This document shows, one piece after another, positions 1-7,195 of a stretch of 64,000 nt of DNA (positions are counted from its first letter, which is position 1; each line of letters opens with the position of its first letter). Where the stretch lies: positions 1-64,000 of the forward strand of contig FODP01000015.1 in NCBI GenBank assembly GCA_900110395.1. Reading direction: 5' to 3'. The stretch is from Rhodospirillales bacterium URHD0017. GTDB taxonomy: Bacteria; Pseudomonadota; Alphaproteobacteria; Reyranellales; Reyranellaceae. Position numbers and translations under genes: made by a program. Below the pieces are notes generated by a model that was given only the letters and a program-made list of their open reading frames with translations, did not search any database and had not been told where the DNA came from.

Positions 1-567
1 GAACTCACCCGCACCCAGGCGCTCCAGCAGCAGCTCGCGGCCCGCGAGGACGAGCAGAAATTGCTGGCCCAGGAACTCACCCGCAGCCAGGCGCTTGAGC
101 TACAACTCGCGGTGCGGCGGGACGCCACGCCGGACCATGGCCGAACTGCCACGGAGAGCTCGTCGGATAGACCTGCCTTGATGCTGCCGGCGCCTGACAA
201 ACCCGTGGCAGCCTGGCTCGCCGCGAGTGACAAGCTGGGGATGACCGGGAACCACAAATCGCTGACGCCGCGGCTGGCGGCGCCGGAAGCGCCCGGCAAT
301 CTAGAAGCGGCGTGCTTTTTGGCACAGGCTCGCCTGATGCTCGACCAAGGCAAGATCATCGCAGCGCGGAGCGAGCTCGAGCGCGCCGCCGAGAGCGGCA
401 GCGCGCTGGCGCTGTTCCTGCTGGCCGAGACCTACGACCCGGCGATGCTGTCAACATGGGGAATCTCTGGCAGGCGCGGCAATGTTACGAAGGCACGGAA
501 ACTCTATGCCAAGGCTGTCGTCGCGGGCGTTCACGAGGCGAAGTATCGATTGAGCGTGCTGCGCTAG
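1..567 (+). CDS. Sel1-like / tetratricopeptide repeat protein, 5'-truncated by window edge
   Basis: The frame is open from the first base, so the gene starts outside the window; the last 188 residues are visible. The N-terminal part is Gln/Glu/Leu-rich, probably coiled coil, and contains a 24-residue repeat built on an ELTR-QAL motif (bases 1-23 recur at 73-95). The C-terminal 80 residues resemble Sel1-like helical repeats: an ARSELERAAESG helix, LLAETYDP, and a second KARKLYAKAVVAG helix. Such proteins are usually scaffolds for protein contacts in the periplasm or cytoplasm. The partner is unknown. It lies in the accessory end of the window. Confidence 0.6.
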   Translation, partial: ELTRTQALQQQLAAREDEQKLLAQELTRSQALELQLAVRRDATPDHGRTATESSSDRPALMLPAPDKPVAAWLAASDKLGMTGNHKSLTPRLAAPEAPGNLEAACFLAQARLMLDQGKIIAARSELERAAESGSALALFLLAETYDPAMLSTWGISGRRGNVTKARKLYAKAVVAGVHEAKYRLSVLR

Positions 568-943
568 CGAGGAGGCGAATGGCGGAGGAGTGGTCCGTGA
601 GGCGGGTCCATGGAGGCCAATGGAGATGCATTTTGCAGCATGTCCTCCCCACTGTTGCCCCCACCTACGGCACAGCCGCCGGCATGGGCGGGCCGCCCGA
701 GACGGAGGCCGACTGGCGTCGCGTGGCCGACACGCTCCGCCGGCTGCACCTGTGCCTACCGAGAACTACATCCGGCAATACTGATGATGAAGCCCGCCCA
801 GGATGGGCTGAACGGAGCTGGCCGAGCCGTTGAACCTGTCCTTTCTCCACAGGGCAAAGCAGGCGATGCCCACCACGACGCCAGTCATCACCAAAATGCC
901 AATAAGTTCGTCGCTCATGACGCTCGCCCTCACCGTCAGCACT
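568..943. other. Gap with no supported gene
   Basis: This 376-base stretch separates the Sel1-like gene from a small membrane protein gene on the other strand. Short frames cross it in both directions, but none has a good ribosome binding site or a recognisable domain. It looks like accessory spacer DNA. Confidence 0.4.
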
Positions 944-1153
944 CTAAGCCTTTGGCTTGTATCTCAGTTGATGCACGTCGGCGCACAGCTGCTCGATTGA
1001 CATTAGCAGGTAGTAGCCAGCCACACAGGCGAGCACCATCTGGCTCTTATCGTTAGGCCAATCAAAGGCCCACGCAGCGAAGCAGGCTGCGGCTAAGACG
1101 ATCCCGAAAAACAGTTTATCCCAAACGTACTTGGGCAATTCGATGCTGAACAT
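944..1153 (-). CDS. Small two-helix membrane protein, unknown function
   Basis: This is a 69-residue protein with a hydrophobic stretch at about residues 13-30 (ending AAWAFDW) and a second at about 39-53 (VLACVAGYYLLM), then a short basic tail. An AGAGGG-type ribosome binding site lies about five bases before the ATG, which supports translation of this short frame. No family is recognised. It sits in accessory DNA between the Sel1-like and GIY-YIG genes. Confidence 0.45.
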   Translation of the reverse strand: MFSIELPKYVWDKLFFGIVLAAACFAAWAFDWPNDKSQMVLACVAGYYLLMSIEQLCADVHQLRYKPKA

Positions 1154-1419
1154 TCAGCCCTCTTCCAGCCACTCTGCTGCAACCTCTTGGGTCTCGTTCA
1201 CATGCAGGAAGATCGCGGGAGGTTGCCATCCCTGCATTGATCTTTGGCGCCAGATTGTTGACTGCCGCAGCCAGCTAACGGCGCTGTCAGCCTCGGCAAG
1301 ATCAGGCTTGGCGCGCTTGGGGCTTGGCCATCCTGGCGAGTGGGAACTCGACGCTTAATTGTTGTAGTTAGATCACCCACCCACGGCGCGCGCGCGGCGC
1401 CTATGATCGCGATGGGGGA
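1154..1419. other. Gap with no supported gene
   Basis: No convincing frame, tRNA or repeat is seen in this stretch. It is probably the divergent upstream region of the small membrane protein (minus strand) and of the GIY-YIG protein (plus strand). If the latter starts at ATG 1591 rather than GTG 1420, the gap extends to 1590. Confidence 0.35.
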
Positions 1420-2802
1420 GTGACTGCACCGTTCCCGCTGTTGGCGGTCGGATCGCTCAAGCTTTCCGATTGGCGTCAAACGTCAACGTTGCGTCGTCAC
1501 CGGTCAATGCATGCTGTCCGGCACGCGCATATTTTCAGGGCGGTTTTCAAGAACTGCGCGGTCGCCTCGATCCGCCAGCGATCCCCCTGCATGACAGGAG
1601 AACGAGACGTGTCGTGTTCCATCTACTGGTGGCATGAGGTGCGCTTCGATGCCATCAAGATCGGAATGGGCGTCAAGCCCAAGGAGCGCATGTTTCATTA
1701 CGCCAACGCGTATGGGCTGCGCTTCAATCGTGAGTCCCTGAAATTCTATCGCTTGCCGTCCAAACCGATTGCTGCCCACGTCGAAAAGGCGTTGCAAAGC
1801 AAGATGGTCTCGTTCGGCTGTAGGCATGAACGCCGCTCGGGGCTGCACGATGCTTCGGCTGAACCGACTGAGTTGTTCATGCTCAATGGTGCGAGCTATG
1901 ACGCGGTCAGCGAACACATGTTGACCCTGATCGACGAGGTGTTGCTGGAGTTGGCCCAGCACATGCCCAAGCAGGACGACGAAAGGATCGCCAAGCTTGA
2001 GGCGAGGAACGGGGAATTGGCCCAGCGGCTTGAGGCCAAGTCAGCCGAGCTTGAGGCGAAAGCCTATGACTTGACTCACAAATCAGCTGAGCTTGCCGAA
2101 TGCCAGATGAAAGTGCTGCGAGCATTGGCTGAGGCCCAAAAGAAAGGGGAAGAACTGGCGGCACAAAAGCAGCAGTTCGAGCAAATCTGGGCTGCTGAGC
2201 ACGAGCTACGGGGCAAGGCGGAGGAGCAACTTGACGCCTACCGTCGCAACCCTAGAGCCGCGAGGGCTAAAGAAGCGCGCGCTAGGAAGTACACAGAACG
2301 CGCTAAGCCCGCTAAGCCCGCCGAGCCTACGAGGCACGCGATGCAGGAATGGGCAGCAGTCAAAGGGCTGATCGTGGTTGTTCTGATGATAATACTGATG
2401 GGTATTATAGGTGCTGCCAGCGGATCAAAACCATCGTCATCGACCACAAGCAATGTCGGCACGCCTGTTCATACTGTAACCCAGCGCGGCATCAAGGAGT
2501 GGGAGCAAAGGGAAGCTGAGAAACACTTCACGAAGCCAGCGCCTGTTGTGCCGCCAAATCAACTGTGGGAGGGCGTTGATGAAGCCGCAAAGCAGCTGAT
2601 GTTGGAACGACTTTACGCAAGTGAAGTGTGGCAGAACAGCAAGGGGCTCGAAGACTTCCACACTTGGCAAGGGAAGAAGGAGGCTGAAGCTTCTCGCCCA
2701 AAGACCGGTGGCCTGTGGGAAGGCGTTGACGAGAGCGCAAAGCAAGCCATGCAAGAGCGGCTTCGCGCAAGCGAGGGGTGGCAACGGAGCAAGGACCCCT
2801 GA
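1420..2802 (+). CDS. GIY-YIG-like / coiled-coil / single-membrane-span protein
   Basis: The frame opens at GTG 1420 (460 residues). The recognisable part starts just after ATG 1591 (403 residues), and neither start has a clear ribosome binding site. Residues after 1591 resemble the T5orf172/GIY-YIG nuclease fold: SIYWWHEV, then IKIGMGVKPKERM with the usual Lys-Ile-Gly and Arg, then a Glu in HVEKAL. A long coiled coil rich in KLEA and SAELEAK follows, then a basic Lys/Ala/Pro segment. One membrane span lies at about codons 316-335 from 1420 (VVVLMIILMGIIGAA). The tail carries two copies of a roughly 28-residue LWEGVDE-type repeat. A nuclease-like head joined to a membrane anchor is unusual; activity is unproven. 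The setting is accessory DNA. Confidence 0.55.
   Translation: MTAPFPLLAVGSLKLSDWRQTSTLRRHRSMHAVRHAHIFRAVFKNCAVASIRQRSPCMTGERDVSCSIYWWHEVRFDAIKIGMGVKPKERMFHYANAYGLRFNRESLKFYRLPSKPIAAHVEKALQSKMVSFGCRHERRSGLHDASAEPTELFMLNGASYDAVSEHMLTLIDEVLLELAQHMPKQDDERIAKLEARNGELAQRLEAKSAELEAKAYDLTHKSAELAECQMKVLRALAEAQKKGEELAAQKQQFEQIWAAEHELRGKAEEQLDAYRRNPRAARAKEARARKYTERAKPAKPAEPTRHAMQEWAAVKGLIVVVLMIILMGIIGAASGSKPSSSTTSNVGTPVHTVTQRGIKEWEQREAEKHFTKPAPVVPPNQLWEGVDEAAKQLMLERLYASEVWQNSKGLEDFHTWQGKKEAEASRPKTGGLWEGVDESAKQAMQERLRASEGWQRSKDP
2563..2797 (+). repeat. Tandem protein-coding repeat (LWEGVDE unit, two copies)
   Basis: Two imperfect copies of about 82 bases start at 2563 and 2713 (period 150). They encode LWEGVDE-AAKQ...LYASE-WQNSK and LWEGVDE-SAKQ...LRASE-WQRSK in the C-terminus of the GIY-YIG-like protein. 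Confidence 0.7.
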
Positions 2803-2986
2803 CGGTGAAGGCAAGCCTAGCGCTGACGCTATCGAGCCGGGCGGTTCCTATGTGCAGAAAAGCGGCCGTTGGGGGGCGCACACGTTTGAGCGGCTTCTGA
2901 AACTAAACCGCTCAGACGTGATAGTTGTGGTTTGCGTTCGGGGGGTCATCTACGCGGACGGCACCAAAGAAACCTTTGCTAAGTGA
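2803..2986 (+). other. Possible frameshifted extension of the GIY-YIG-like gene, or short orphan frame
   Basis: Directly after the TGA at 2800-2802 a different frame stays open to a TGA at 2984-2986. It encodes about 60 residues that include GGSYVQKSGRWG and VICADG-like text (VIYADGTKETFAK). It has no ATG or ribosome binding site of its own. A one-base slip in the CCCC run at 2796-2799 would join it to the upstream gene. It could equally be chance. Confidence 0.25.
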
Positions 2987-3092
2987 GCGTTTACGGTGAG
3001 GGATGGCCCAGTGGCAGCCTGATCCGCTGGACCAATGCAAAACCCGCTGGCGATCCACGATCGACGCTTGGCCGATCAAGGTCGACGGGACA

Positions 3093-3316
3093 TCAGTCCG
3101 CCCTGCGCCGGATGGGCACCACGTCCCCACCGCTCGTGTCCGGCATCGTGCAGAAGCTCGCCCACGCCTGCATCAGCTTGGCCGGTGCGCCAAGGCGTCG
3201 CCGCGCCGGTAGGCGCCCTCGACCTTGTTGGAGATGACATGGCCCAGCACTGCCTACGCGACCTCGTGCGGGAAGTTTGTCGCCTCGCCGCAAAAGTCGC
3301 GGAAGCTGCCCTGGAA
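3093..3316 (-). pseudogene. Decayed tyrosine integrase, C-terminal remnant
   Basis: Read on the minus strand, the segment encodes GSFRDFCGEATNFPHEVA, then a TAG stop, then AVLGHVISNKVEGAYRRGDALAHR. After a frame change comes KLMQAWASFCTMP and a TGA at 3093-3095. This is the C-terminal catalytic end of phage/island tyrosine integrases, whose usual text is FRSSFRDWAAEATNFP, then ALAH..NKVEAAYRRGD, then LM.AWA.YC. One in-frame stop and one frameshift break it, and the N-terminal three quarters is missing. It lies beside two tRNA 3'-end fragments, as expected for an integration junction. Confidence 0.8.
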
Positions 3317-3452
3317 ACTACCTCCGCTGCTGGGTGCAAGGCGCGGGGTAGGTTTTGCCTCCGTCCCCTTGGTTCACGCCATTCAACTGAGGGACCTATG
3401 CCGGGGGTCATTTTCAGTAAAGTACTGAAAAACCAATTATTTCAACGGTATA

Positions 3453-3475
3453 TGGCGGAGCGGAAGGGATTCGAA
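3453..3475 (-). repeat. tRNA-Ser-like 3'-end fragment (att-like scar)
   Basis: On the minus strand this reads as a T-loop TTCGAAT followed by 16 bases that fit a T-stem half (CCCTT), an acceptor half (CCGCTCC), a discriminator G and CCA. The 5' part of a tRNA is absent and the T-stem does not pair. It matches the 3' end of a tRNA-Ser with a GGAGCGG acceptor. Such fragments are the direct repeats left when an element integrates at a tRNA 3' end. No intact tRNA-Ser is in the window. Confidence 0.6.
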
Positions 3476-3521
3476 CTCACGGTACGTCCGGCACGCGGGT
3501 CGGCCGTTCCGTGTGGTGCCG

Positions 3522-3545
3522 TGGCTGGGGACCAGGATTCGAACC
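3522..3545 (-). repeat. tRNA-Gln-like 3'-end fragment (putative attL)
   Basis: This nearly repeats the 3' end of the intact tRNA-Gln at 6278-6352. It shares the CCA end, the CCCCA acceptor half and the CCTGG/TTCGAA T-arm, but is one base shorter near the acceptor/T-stem junction. Both copies lie in the same orientation and enclose the DUF3489-DUF2924-recombinase module. That is the geometry of an element inserted at the tRNA 3' end. Confidence 0.6.
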
Positions 3546-3711
3546 ATCGGTACGCTGCACGCCAAGAGTTGCGTGTTTCTGGCCAGCCATGGAATGGCTG
3601 GCGGACCGCCAAAGTCGCAATGGGATGATCCGCTCTTCAGCTTGAGGTTGCCGGCATAGGAAGCGAATGCATGGGCGCTCGGCACGGACGCCGGGAGAAC
3701 AAGGAGCCCAC

Positions 3712-3993
3712 ATGACGAAGAGGAAGAGTGCCACAATAAAGACGGCGGATGCCGCCACCGCCGGCACGGTGCGCAACGAGCAGCAGAACCGCAAGCCGAA
3801 GACCAAGCTCGCCAAGCTCGAGGCGATGCTGCGACGGCCCAGTGGTGCAACCATCGAACAGATCAGCAAGTCGTTGGCCTGGCAGACCCACAGTGTGAGG
3901 GGAGCGATGTCGGGCGCCCTCAAGAAGAAGCAGGGCCTGACCATCACCAATGAAAAGACCGACGACGGCCGGCGCCTGTATCGGATCGCCTGA
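3712..3993 (+). CDS. DUF3489 family small protein
   Basis: This 93-residue basic protein has a Lys/Thr-rich disordered N-terminus (about 1-35) and a compact C-terminal half. The C-terminal half (KLAKLEAMLRRPSGATIEQI, then SLAWQTHSVRGAMSGALKKK, then GRRLYRI) matches the winged-helix-like DUF3489 family. The ATG at 3712 is preceded by AAGGAG at good spacing and is preferred over ATG 3667. It is the first gene of a three-gene cassette with a DUF2924 gene and a serine recombinase. The winged-helix look suggests DNA binding, perhaps regulation or directionality control for the recombinase; this is inference. Confidence 0.75.
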   Translation: MTKRKSATIKTADAATAGTVRNEQQNRKPKTKLAKLEAMLRRPSGATIEQISKSLAWQTHSVRGAMSGALKKKQGLTITNEKTDDGRRLYRIA

Positions 3994-4004
3994 GCAGTCG
4001 CTCC

Positions 4005-4454
4005 ATGCGCTCCGCTTACGACGGTACTCTGGAGGCCGAGATCGTCCGATTGAAGGATCTCGGCCTCGACGACTTGCGCCGCGTGTGGAAGGAACGTCTC
4101 GGAACGCCCCCTGCGGTGGCCAGCACCGACCTGATGCGGCGCTGGCTTTCGTGGGAACTGCAGGCGCGGTCCAGAGGGGGCTTCGATGTCACGACGCGGC
4201 GGCGCCTGAGACAGCTCGGCAAAGCGTTTCGAGCCGATCCTCCATCGACGACGCTGCCCAATATCGGGCCAAAGCCCGGCAGCGTGCTGGCGCGGGAATG
4301 GAACGGCGTGACCCATCGGGTGATGGTGTTGGAAGAGGGGTTTGCCTGGAACGGCCAGAAATATGATTCGTTATCGAACATCGCCTTCCGCATCACCGGC
4401 ACGCGCTGGTCGGGGCCACGCTTCTTCGGCCTGCGACGACAGCCCAAGTCATGA
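4005..4454 (+). CDS. DUF2924 family protein
   Basis: This 149-residue protein has the DUF2924 marks. The N-terminal part reads LEAEIVRLKDLGLDDLRRVW...GTPP, and a short helix reads LMRRWLSWELQA. A basic stretch with GTVLAREW-like text (GSVLAREWNGVTHRVMV) follows, and the end reads LSNIAFRITGTRWSGPRFFGL. The family is phage- and island-associated and its biochemical role is not established. The TGA overlaps the recombinase start codon (ATGA at 4451), so the two are translationally coupled, which argues that DUF2924 works with the recombinase. Confidence 0.8.
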   Translation: MRSAYDGTLEAEIVRLKDLGLDDLRRVWKERLGTPPAVASTDLMRRWLSWELQARSRGGFDVTTRRRLRQLGKAFRADPPSTTLPNIGPKPGSVLAREWNGVTHRVMVLEEGFAWNGQKYDSLSNIAFRITGTRWSGPRFFGLRRQPKS

Positions 4455-5986
4455 CCACACTGCGCCGTTGTGCCGTCTACACCCGCAAGTCCAGTGAGGA
4501 GGGCCTGGAACAGGCGTTCAACTCCCTGCATGCCCAGCGCGAGGCGTGCGAGGCCTATGTGAAGAGCCAGGCACACGAGGGCTGGAGGCTCGTGAAGACC
4601 TCCTACGATGATGGTGGCTTTTCCGGAGGCAGCATGGAGCGGCCCGCGCTGCAGCGGCTGCTGGCAGAGGTGGCAAGCGGCCGGATCAACGTCGTCGTCG
4701 TGTACAAGGTCGATCGGCTGACGCGCTCGCTGGCGGACTTCGCGCGAATCGTCGAGACGCTGGACGGCCACGGGGCCAGCTTCGTGTCCGTCACACAGCA
4801 GTTCAACACGACAACGTCGATGGGGCGCCTGACGCTGAACGTGCTGCTGTCGTTTGCCCAGTTCGAACGTGAGGTCACAGGCGAACGTATCCGCGACAAG
4901 ATCGCGGCGTCGAAGCGCAAAGGAATGTGGATGGGCGGCAGCGTGCCATTGGGCTACGACGTGGCGAATCGCGAGCTTGTCGTGAACCCAGCCGAAGCGG
5001 CGACGGTACGAGACATGTTCGACACCTATGTCCGTCTCGGCTCCGTGGCTGAACTTCAGGCGGACCTCCAGCAACGCGCGATTGTAAGCAAACGATGGAC
5101 GTCTTCGACGGGTCGTACGTGGGGCGGCGCGAAGTTCAGTCGCGGGGCATTGTACTGGTTGTTGCGCAATCCCGTGTATGTCGGTCGGGTGGCGCACAAG
5201 GGGCACATCTACCAAGGGCGACAGGCAGCAATCGTCGAACAGAGCCAGTGGGAACGGGCACAGGCGCTACTGTCCGAGAAAAGCGCTTCTCGGCAACAAC
5301 GCCCTATTGTGCCAGGACGCCGCCCACTCGCCGGGCGGTTGTTCGACGATCGGGGCAACGCCATGAGCCCGAGCTATGCGGTCAAGCGCAACGGTCAGCG
5401 ATATCACTACTACGTCAGCCAGGCCCTTCTGCAGAATGACAAAGGACGTGCCGGCAAAGTCGGTCGCGTCCCTGCCGAGGAAATCGAGCGGCTCGTGCAC
5501 GAGGCTCTGAAGGCCAGCGATGAAGATGGTTCCCGGTCCGCCGTGGAGGTGCTGCAGCAGGTCGAGCGCGTCGTGGTGTACGCCGATCGCATCGAGATCG
5601 TGAAAGCAATTACCGATGGCATGCCCGAAGATGGGAAAGGAGAAAGCGGAACCATCGTTGTGCCGGCCAAGCTTGCCCATCGCAATCGTGCCGTTGTCCT
5701 CGACGACGGAAGCACCGCTCCCGACCCCGTGCTGCTGAAGGCGCTTTGCCGGGCCCATGAGTGGCGCACCTGGCTCGAGCAAGGTCAGGCACTTTCCTAC
5801 CAGGAGCTCGCCTCGAAAGCGGGTGTCACTCCGGGGTATGTTCAGAAAGTGCTTCCCCTTGCTTTCCTGGCACCCGGTTTGACGCGTGAAATGCTCGACG
5901 GCGGACGCCGCTTGCACGGCGGACTGATGGCCCGACTGAATCGGGGCATTCCCCTCGACTGGGATCAGCAGCTCAACGCATTCTGA
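4451..5986 (+). CDS. Large serine recombinase
   Basis: This 511-residue site-specific recombinase has an N-terminal resolvase/invertase catalytic domain (about 5-150): YTRKSS with the predicted nucleophile Ser14, the YKVDRLTRS motif near residue 93, and a QFEREVTGERIRDK helix. A recombinase domain (about 160-280) follows, with a further DNA-binding region. The usual zinc-ribbon position (GRLFDDRGNAMSPSY...YHYYVS) lacks the cysteines, a variant known in alphaproteobacterial members. The C-terminus has a helix-turn-helix-like stretch (YQELASKAGVTPGYVQKVLP). It should integrate, excise or invert DNA at att sites. It is the only intact recombinase in the island and shares an operon with the DUF3489 and DUF2924 genes. 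Confidence 0.9.
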   Translation: MTTLRRCAVYTRKSSEEGLEQAFNSLHAQREACEAYVKSQAHEGWRLVKTSYDDGGFSGGSMERPALQRLLAEVASGRINVVVVYKVDRLTRSLADFARIVETLDGHGASFVSVTQQFNTTTSMGRLTLNVLLSFAQFEREVTGERIRDKIAASKRKGMWMGGSVPLGYDVANRELVVNPAEAATVRDMFDTYVRLGSVAELQADLQQRAIVSKRWTSSTGRTWGGAKFSRGALYWLLRNPVYVGRVAHKGHIYQGRQAAIVEQSQWERAQALLSEKSASRQQRPIVPGRRPLAGRLFDDRGNAMSPSYAVKRNGQRYHYYVSQALLQNDKGRAGKVGRVPAEEIERLVHEALKASDEDGSRSAVEVLQQVERVVVYADRIEIVKAITDGMPEDGKGESGTIVVPAKLAHRNRAVVLDDGSTAPDPVLLKALCRAHEWRTWLEQGQALSYQELASKAGVTPGYVQKVLPLAFLAPGLTREMLDGGRRLHGGLMARLNRGIPLDWDQQLNAF

Positions 5987-6277
5987 CGGCGACCCGTCGA
6001 GGCGCTCAATCTCAATATTGCAATACATGTCACCATTCAGGACCCAGTTCTGCTCGAATTGGGTTCGGACTTTCGCTTCGCACTTGAGGACGATGGTGCT
6101 GAAGCTGGAGTGAGACTAGCAACTGCGCCCTCCAGAGACAGTTAGGCCAAAACCGACTAATTGCCGATAGTTACAGGAAAAATGCCGGTCTCTGGTCTCA
6201 CCGTGACCGGGGAAAGGCGCGACGTTCGCGGCCTTTCTGGAGTTGTCCCCGGCAGAGGCGCGAGACCGGAGAGTGGC

Positions 6278-6352
6278 TGGCTGGGGCGCCAGGATTCGAA
6301 CCTGGGAATGGAGGAATCAAAATCCTCTGCCTTACCACTTGGCTACGCCCCA
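6278..6352 (-). tRNA. tRNA-Gln (anticodon TTG)
   Basis: This is a complete 75-base cloverleaf on the minus strand. The acceptor stem TGGGGCG pairs with CGCCCCA, the discriminator is G and CCA is encoded. The anticodon stem GAGGA/TCCTC carries loop TTTTGAT, giving anticodon TTG, and the T-arm is CCAGG-TTCGAAT-CCTGG. Its 3' end points toward the recombinase module and is partly repeated at 3522-3545, so it probably served as the integration target. Confidence 0.95.
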
Positions 6353-6480
6353 AAGACCATGGGCCTCAGGCGGCCGGAACATAGGGGTTCGGGGATGGCG
6401 CGAAAAGCGGTAATCCGTCGCCCCGAGCCAGGTGGAGGGCCTTTCTCGAGGATTCGGCGTCGGTCGGGCCAGCGGTGTGG

Positions 6481-6996
6481 CTAGGCTGCCTGCAGCGCCT
6501 TCTTCAACAACTCGCCGTGCACGAAGGCGCCGTCGCAGTAGAGCAGCGCGTGGGCCTGGGGATCGAGCGTGAGATCGACGATCTCGCCGATATAGATGGT
6601 GTGCGTGCCGGCGGCGACCTTGGTCACCAGCTTGCAGTCGAACGACACCGGGCAGCCCTTCAGCACCGGCGCGCCGGTGGTGAGGGTCGACCATTCGCCC
6701 ATGTCGATGAAGCGCTCGTCGCCTTCCACTCCGTCCATGCCGGCGAAGCGCTCGGCGATCTTGCGATGGTCGGGAGCCAGGATGTTGACGCAGAACAAGC
6801 CCGCCTCGGCGATCGGGTCATGGGCGCTCGCGGTCTTGTTGACGCAGATCAGGAGCTGTGGCGGTTCGGCCGAGACCGAGCAGACCGCGGTCGCCGTCAG
6901 CCCGCCGCGCAGGTCGCGGTGGCGGGTGGTGATCAGGGTGACGCTCGCCGCGAGGTGGCGCATGCCCTTCTTGAAGGCCGCGGCATCGATGCTCAT
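6481..6996 (-). CDS. Flavin reductase-like FMN-binding split-barrel protein
   Basis: The protein has 171 residues, the normal size for the family of short-chain flavin reductases (HpaC/RutF type). These reduce FMN or FAD with NAD(P)H and feed it to a two-component monooxygenase. Visible marks are the N-terminal FKKGMRHLAASVTLITT strand, the GGLTATAVCSVSAEPPQLLICVN core that holds the flavin, FCVNIL, and the C-terminal GTHTIYIGEIVDL. No monooxygenase partner is adjacent, so the acceptor is unknown. It lies between tRNA-Gln and a divergent CHAD gene and appears monocistronic. Confidence 0.85.
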   Translation of the reverse strand: MSIDAAAFKKGMRHLAASVTLITTRHRDLRGGLTATAVCSVSAEPPQLLICVNKTASAHDPIAEAGLFCVNILAPDHRKIAERFAGMDGVEGDERFIDMGEWSTLTTGAPVLKGCPVSFDCKLVTKVAAGTHTIYIGEIVDLTLDPQAHALLYCDGAFVHGELLKKALQAA

Positions 6997-7195
6997 GGTT
7001 GGACTCTAGGGCAGCGCGGCCATCGGCCGCTACCGGAAACAGAGCAGAAACGTCGGGACCTAACCTGCCGGCCGGCCAGCGAAATCGGCCAAAAATGCAG
7101 GCCAGGTGATGGTATGATAAGGTCATAAAACCTTCATCAGACTGTCGTTCTTTGCGGTTGCCCGGCCTTTCCCGGCCGCTACGGTCGGCCCCTGC

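Larger units (their letters stand above)
3317..3711. other. Integration junction region without genes
   Basis: Between the integrase remnant and the DUF3489 gene no coding sequence is supported. The region carries the two tRNA 3'-end fragments listed separately. An AT-richer patch around 3415-3445 may be old promoter DNA of the integrase. Confidence 0.5.

Noticed and set aside
612..833. A short plus-strand frame with text EADWRRVADTLRRLH, recalling aminoglycoside phosphotransferases
   Set aside because: It is too short, lacks the kinase catalytic loop and has no ribosome binding site; it could be chance or a very old remnant.
1504..1600. A transposase-like fragment on the minus strand (DRWRIEA text)
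   Set aside because: Only a handful of residues resemble IS transposase ends, with no inverted repeats; not enough to call an IS remnant.
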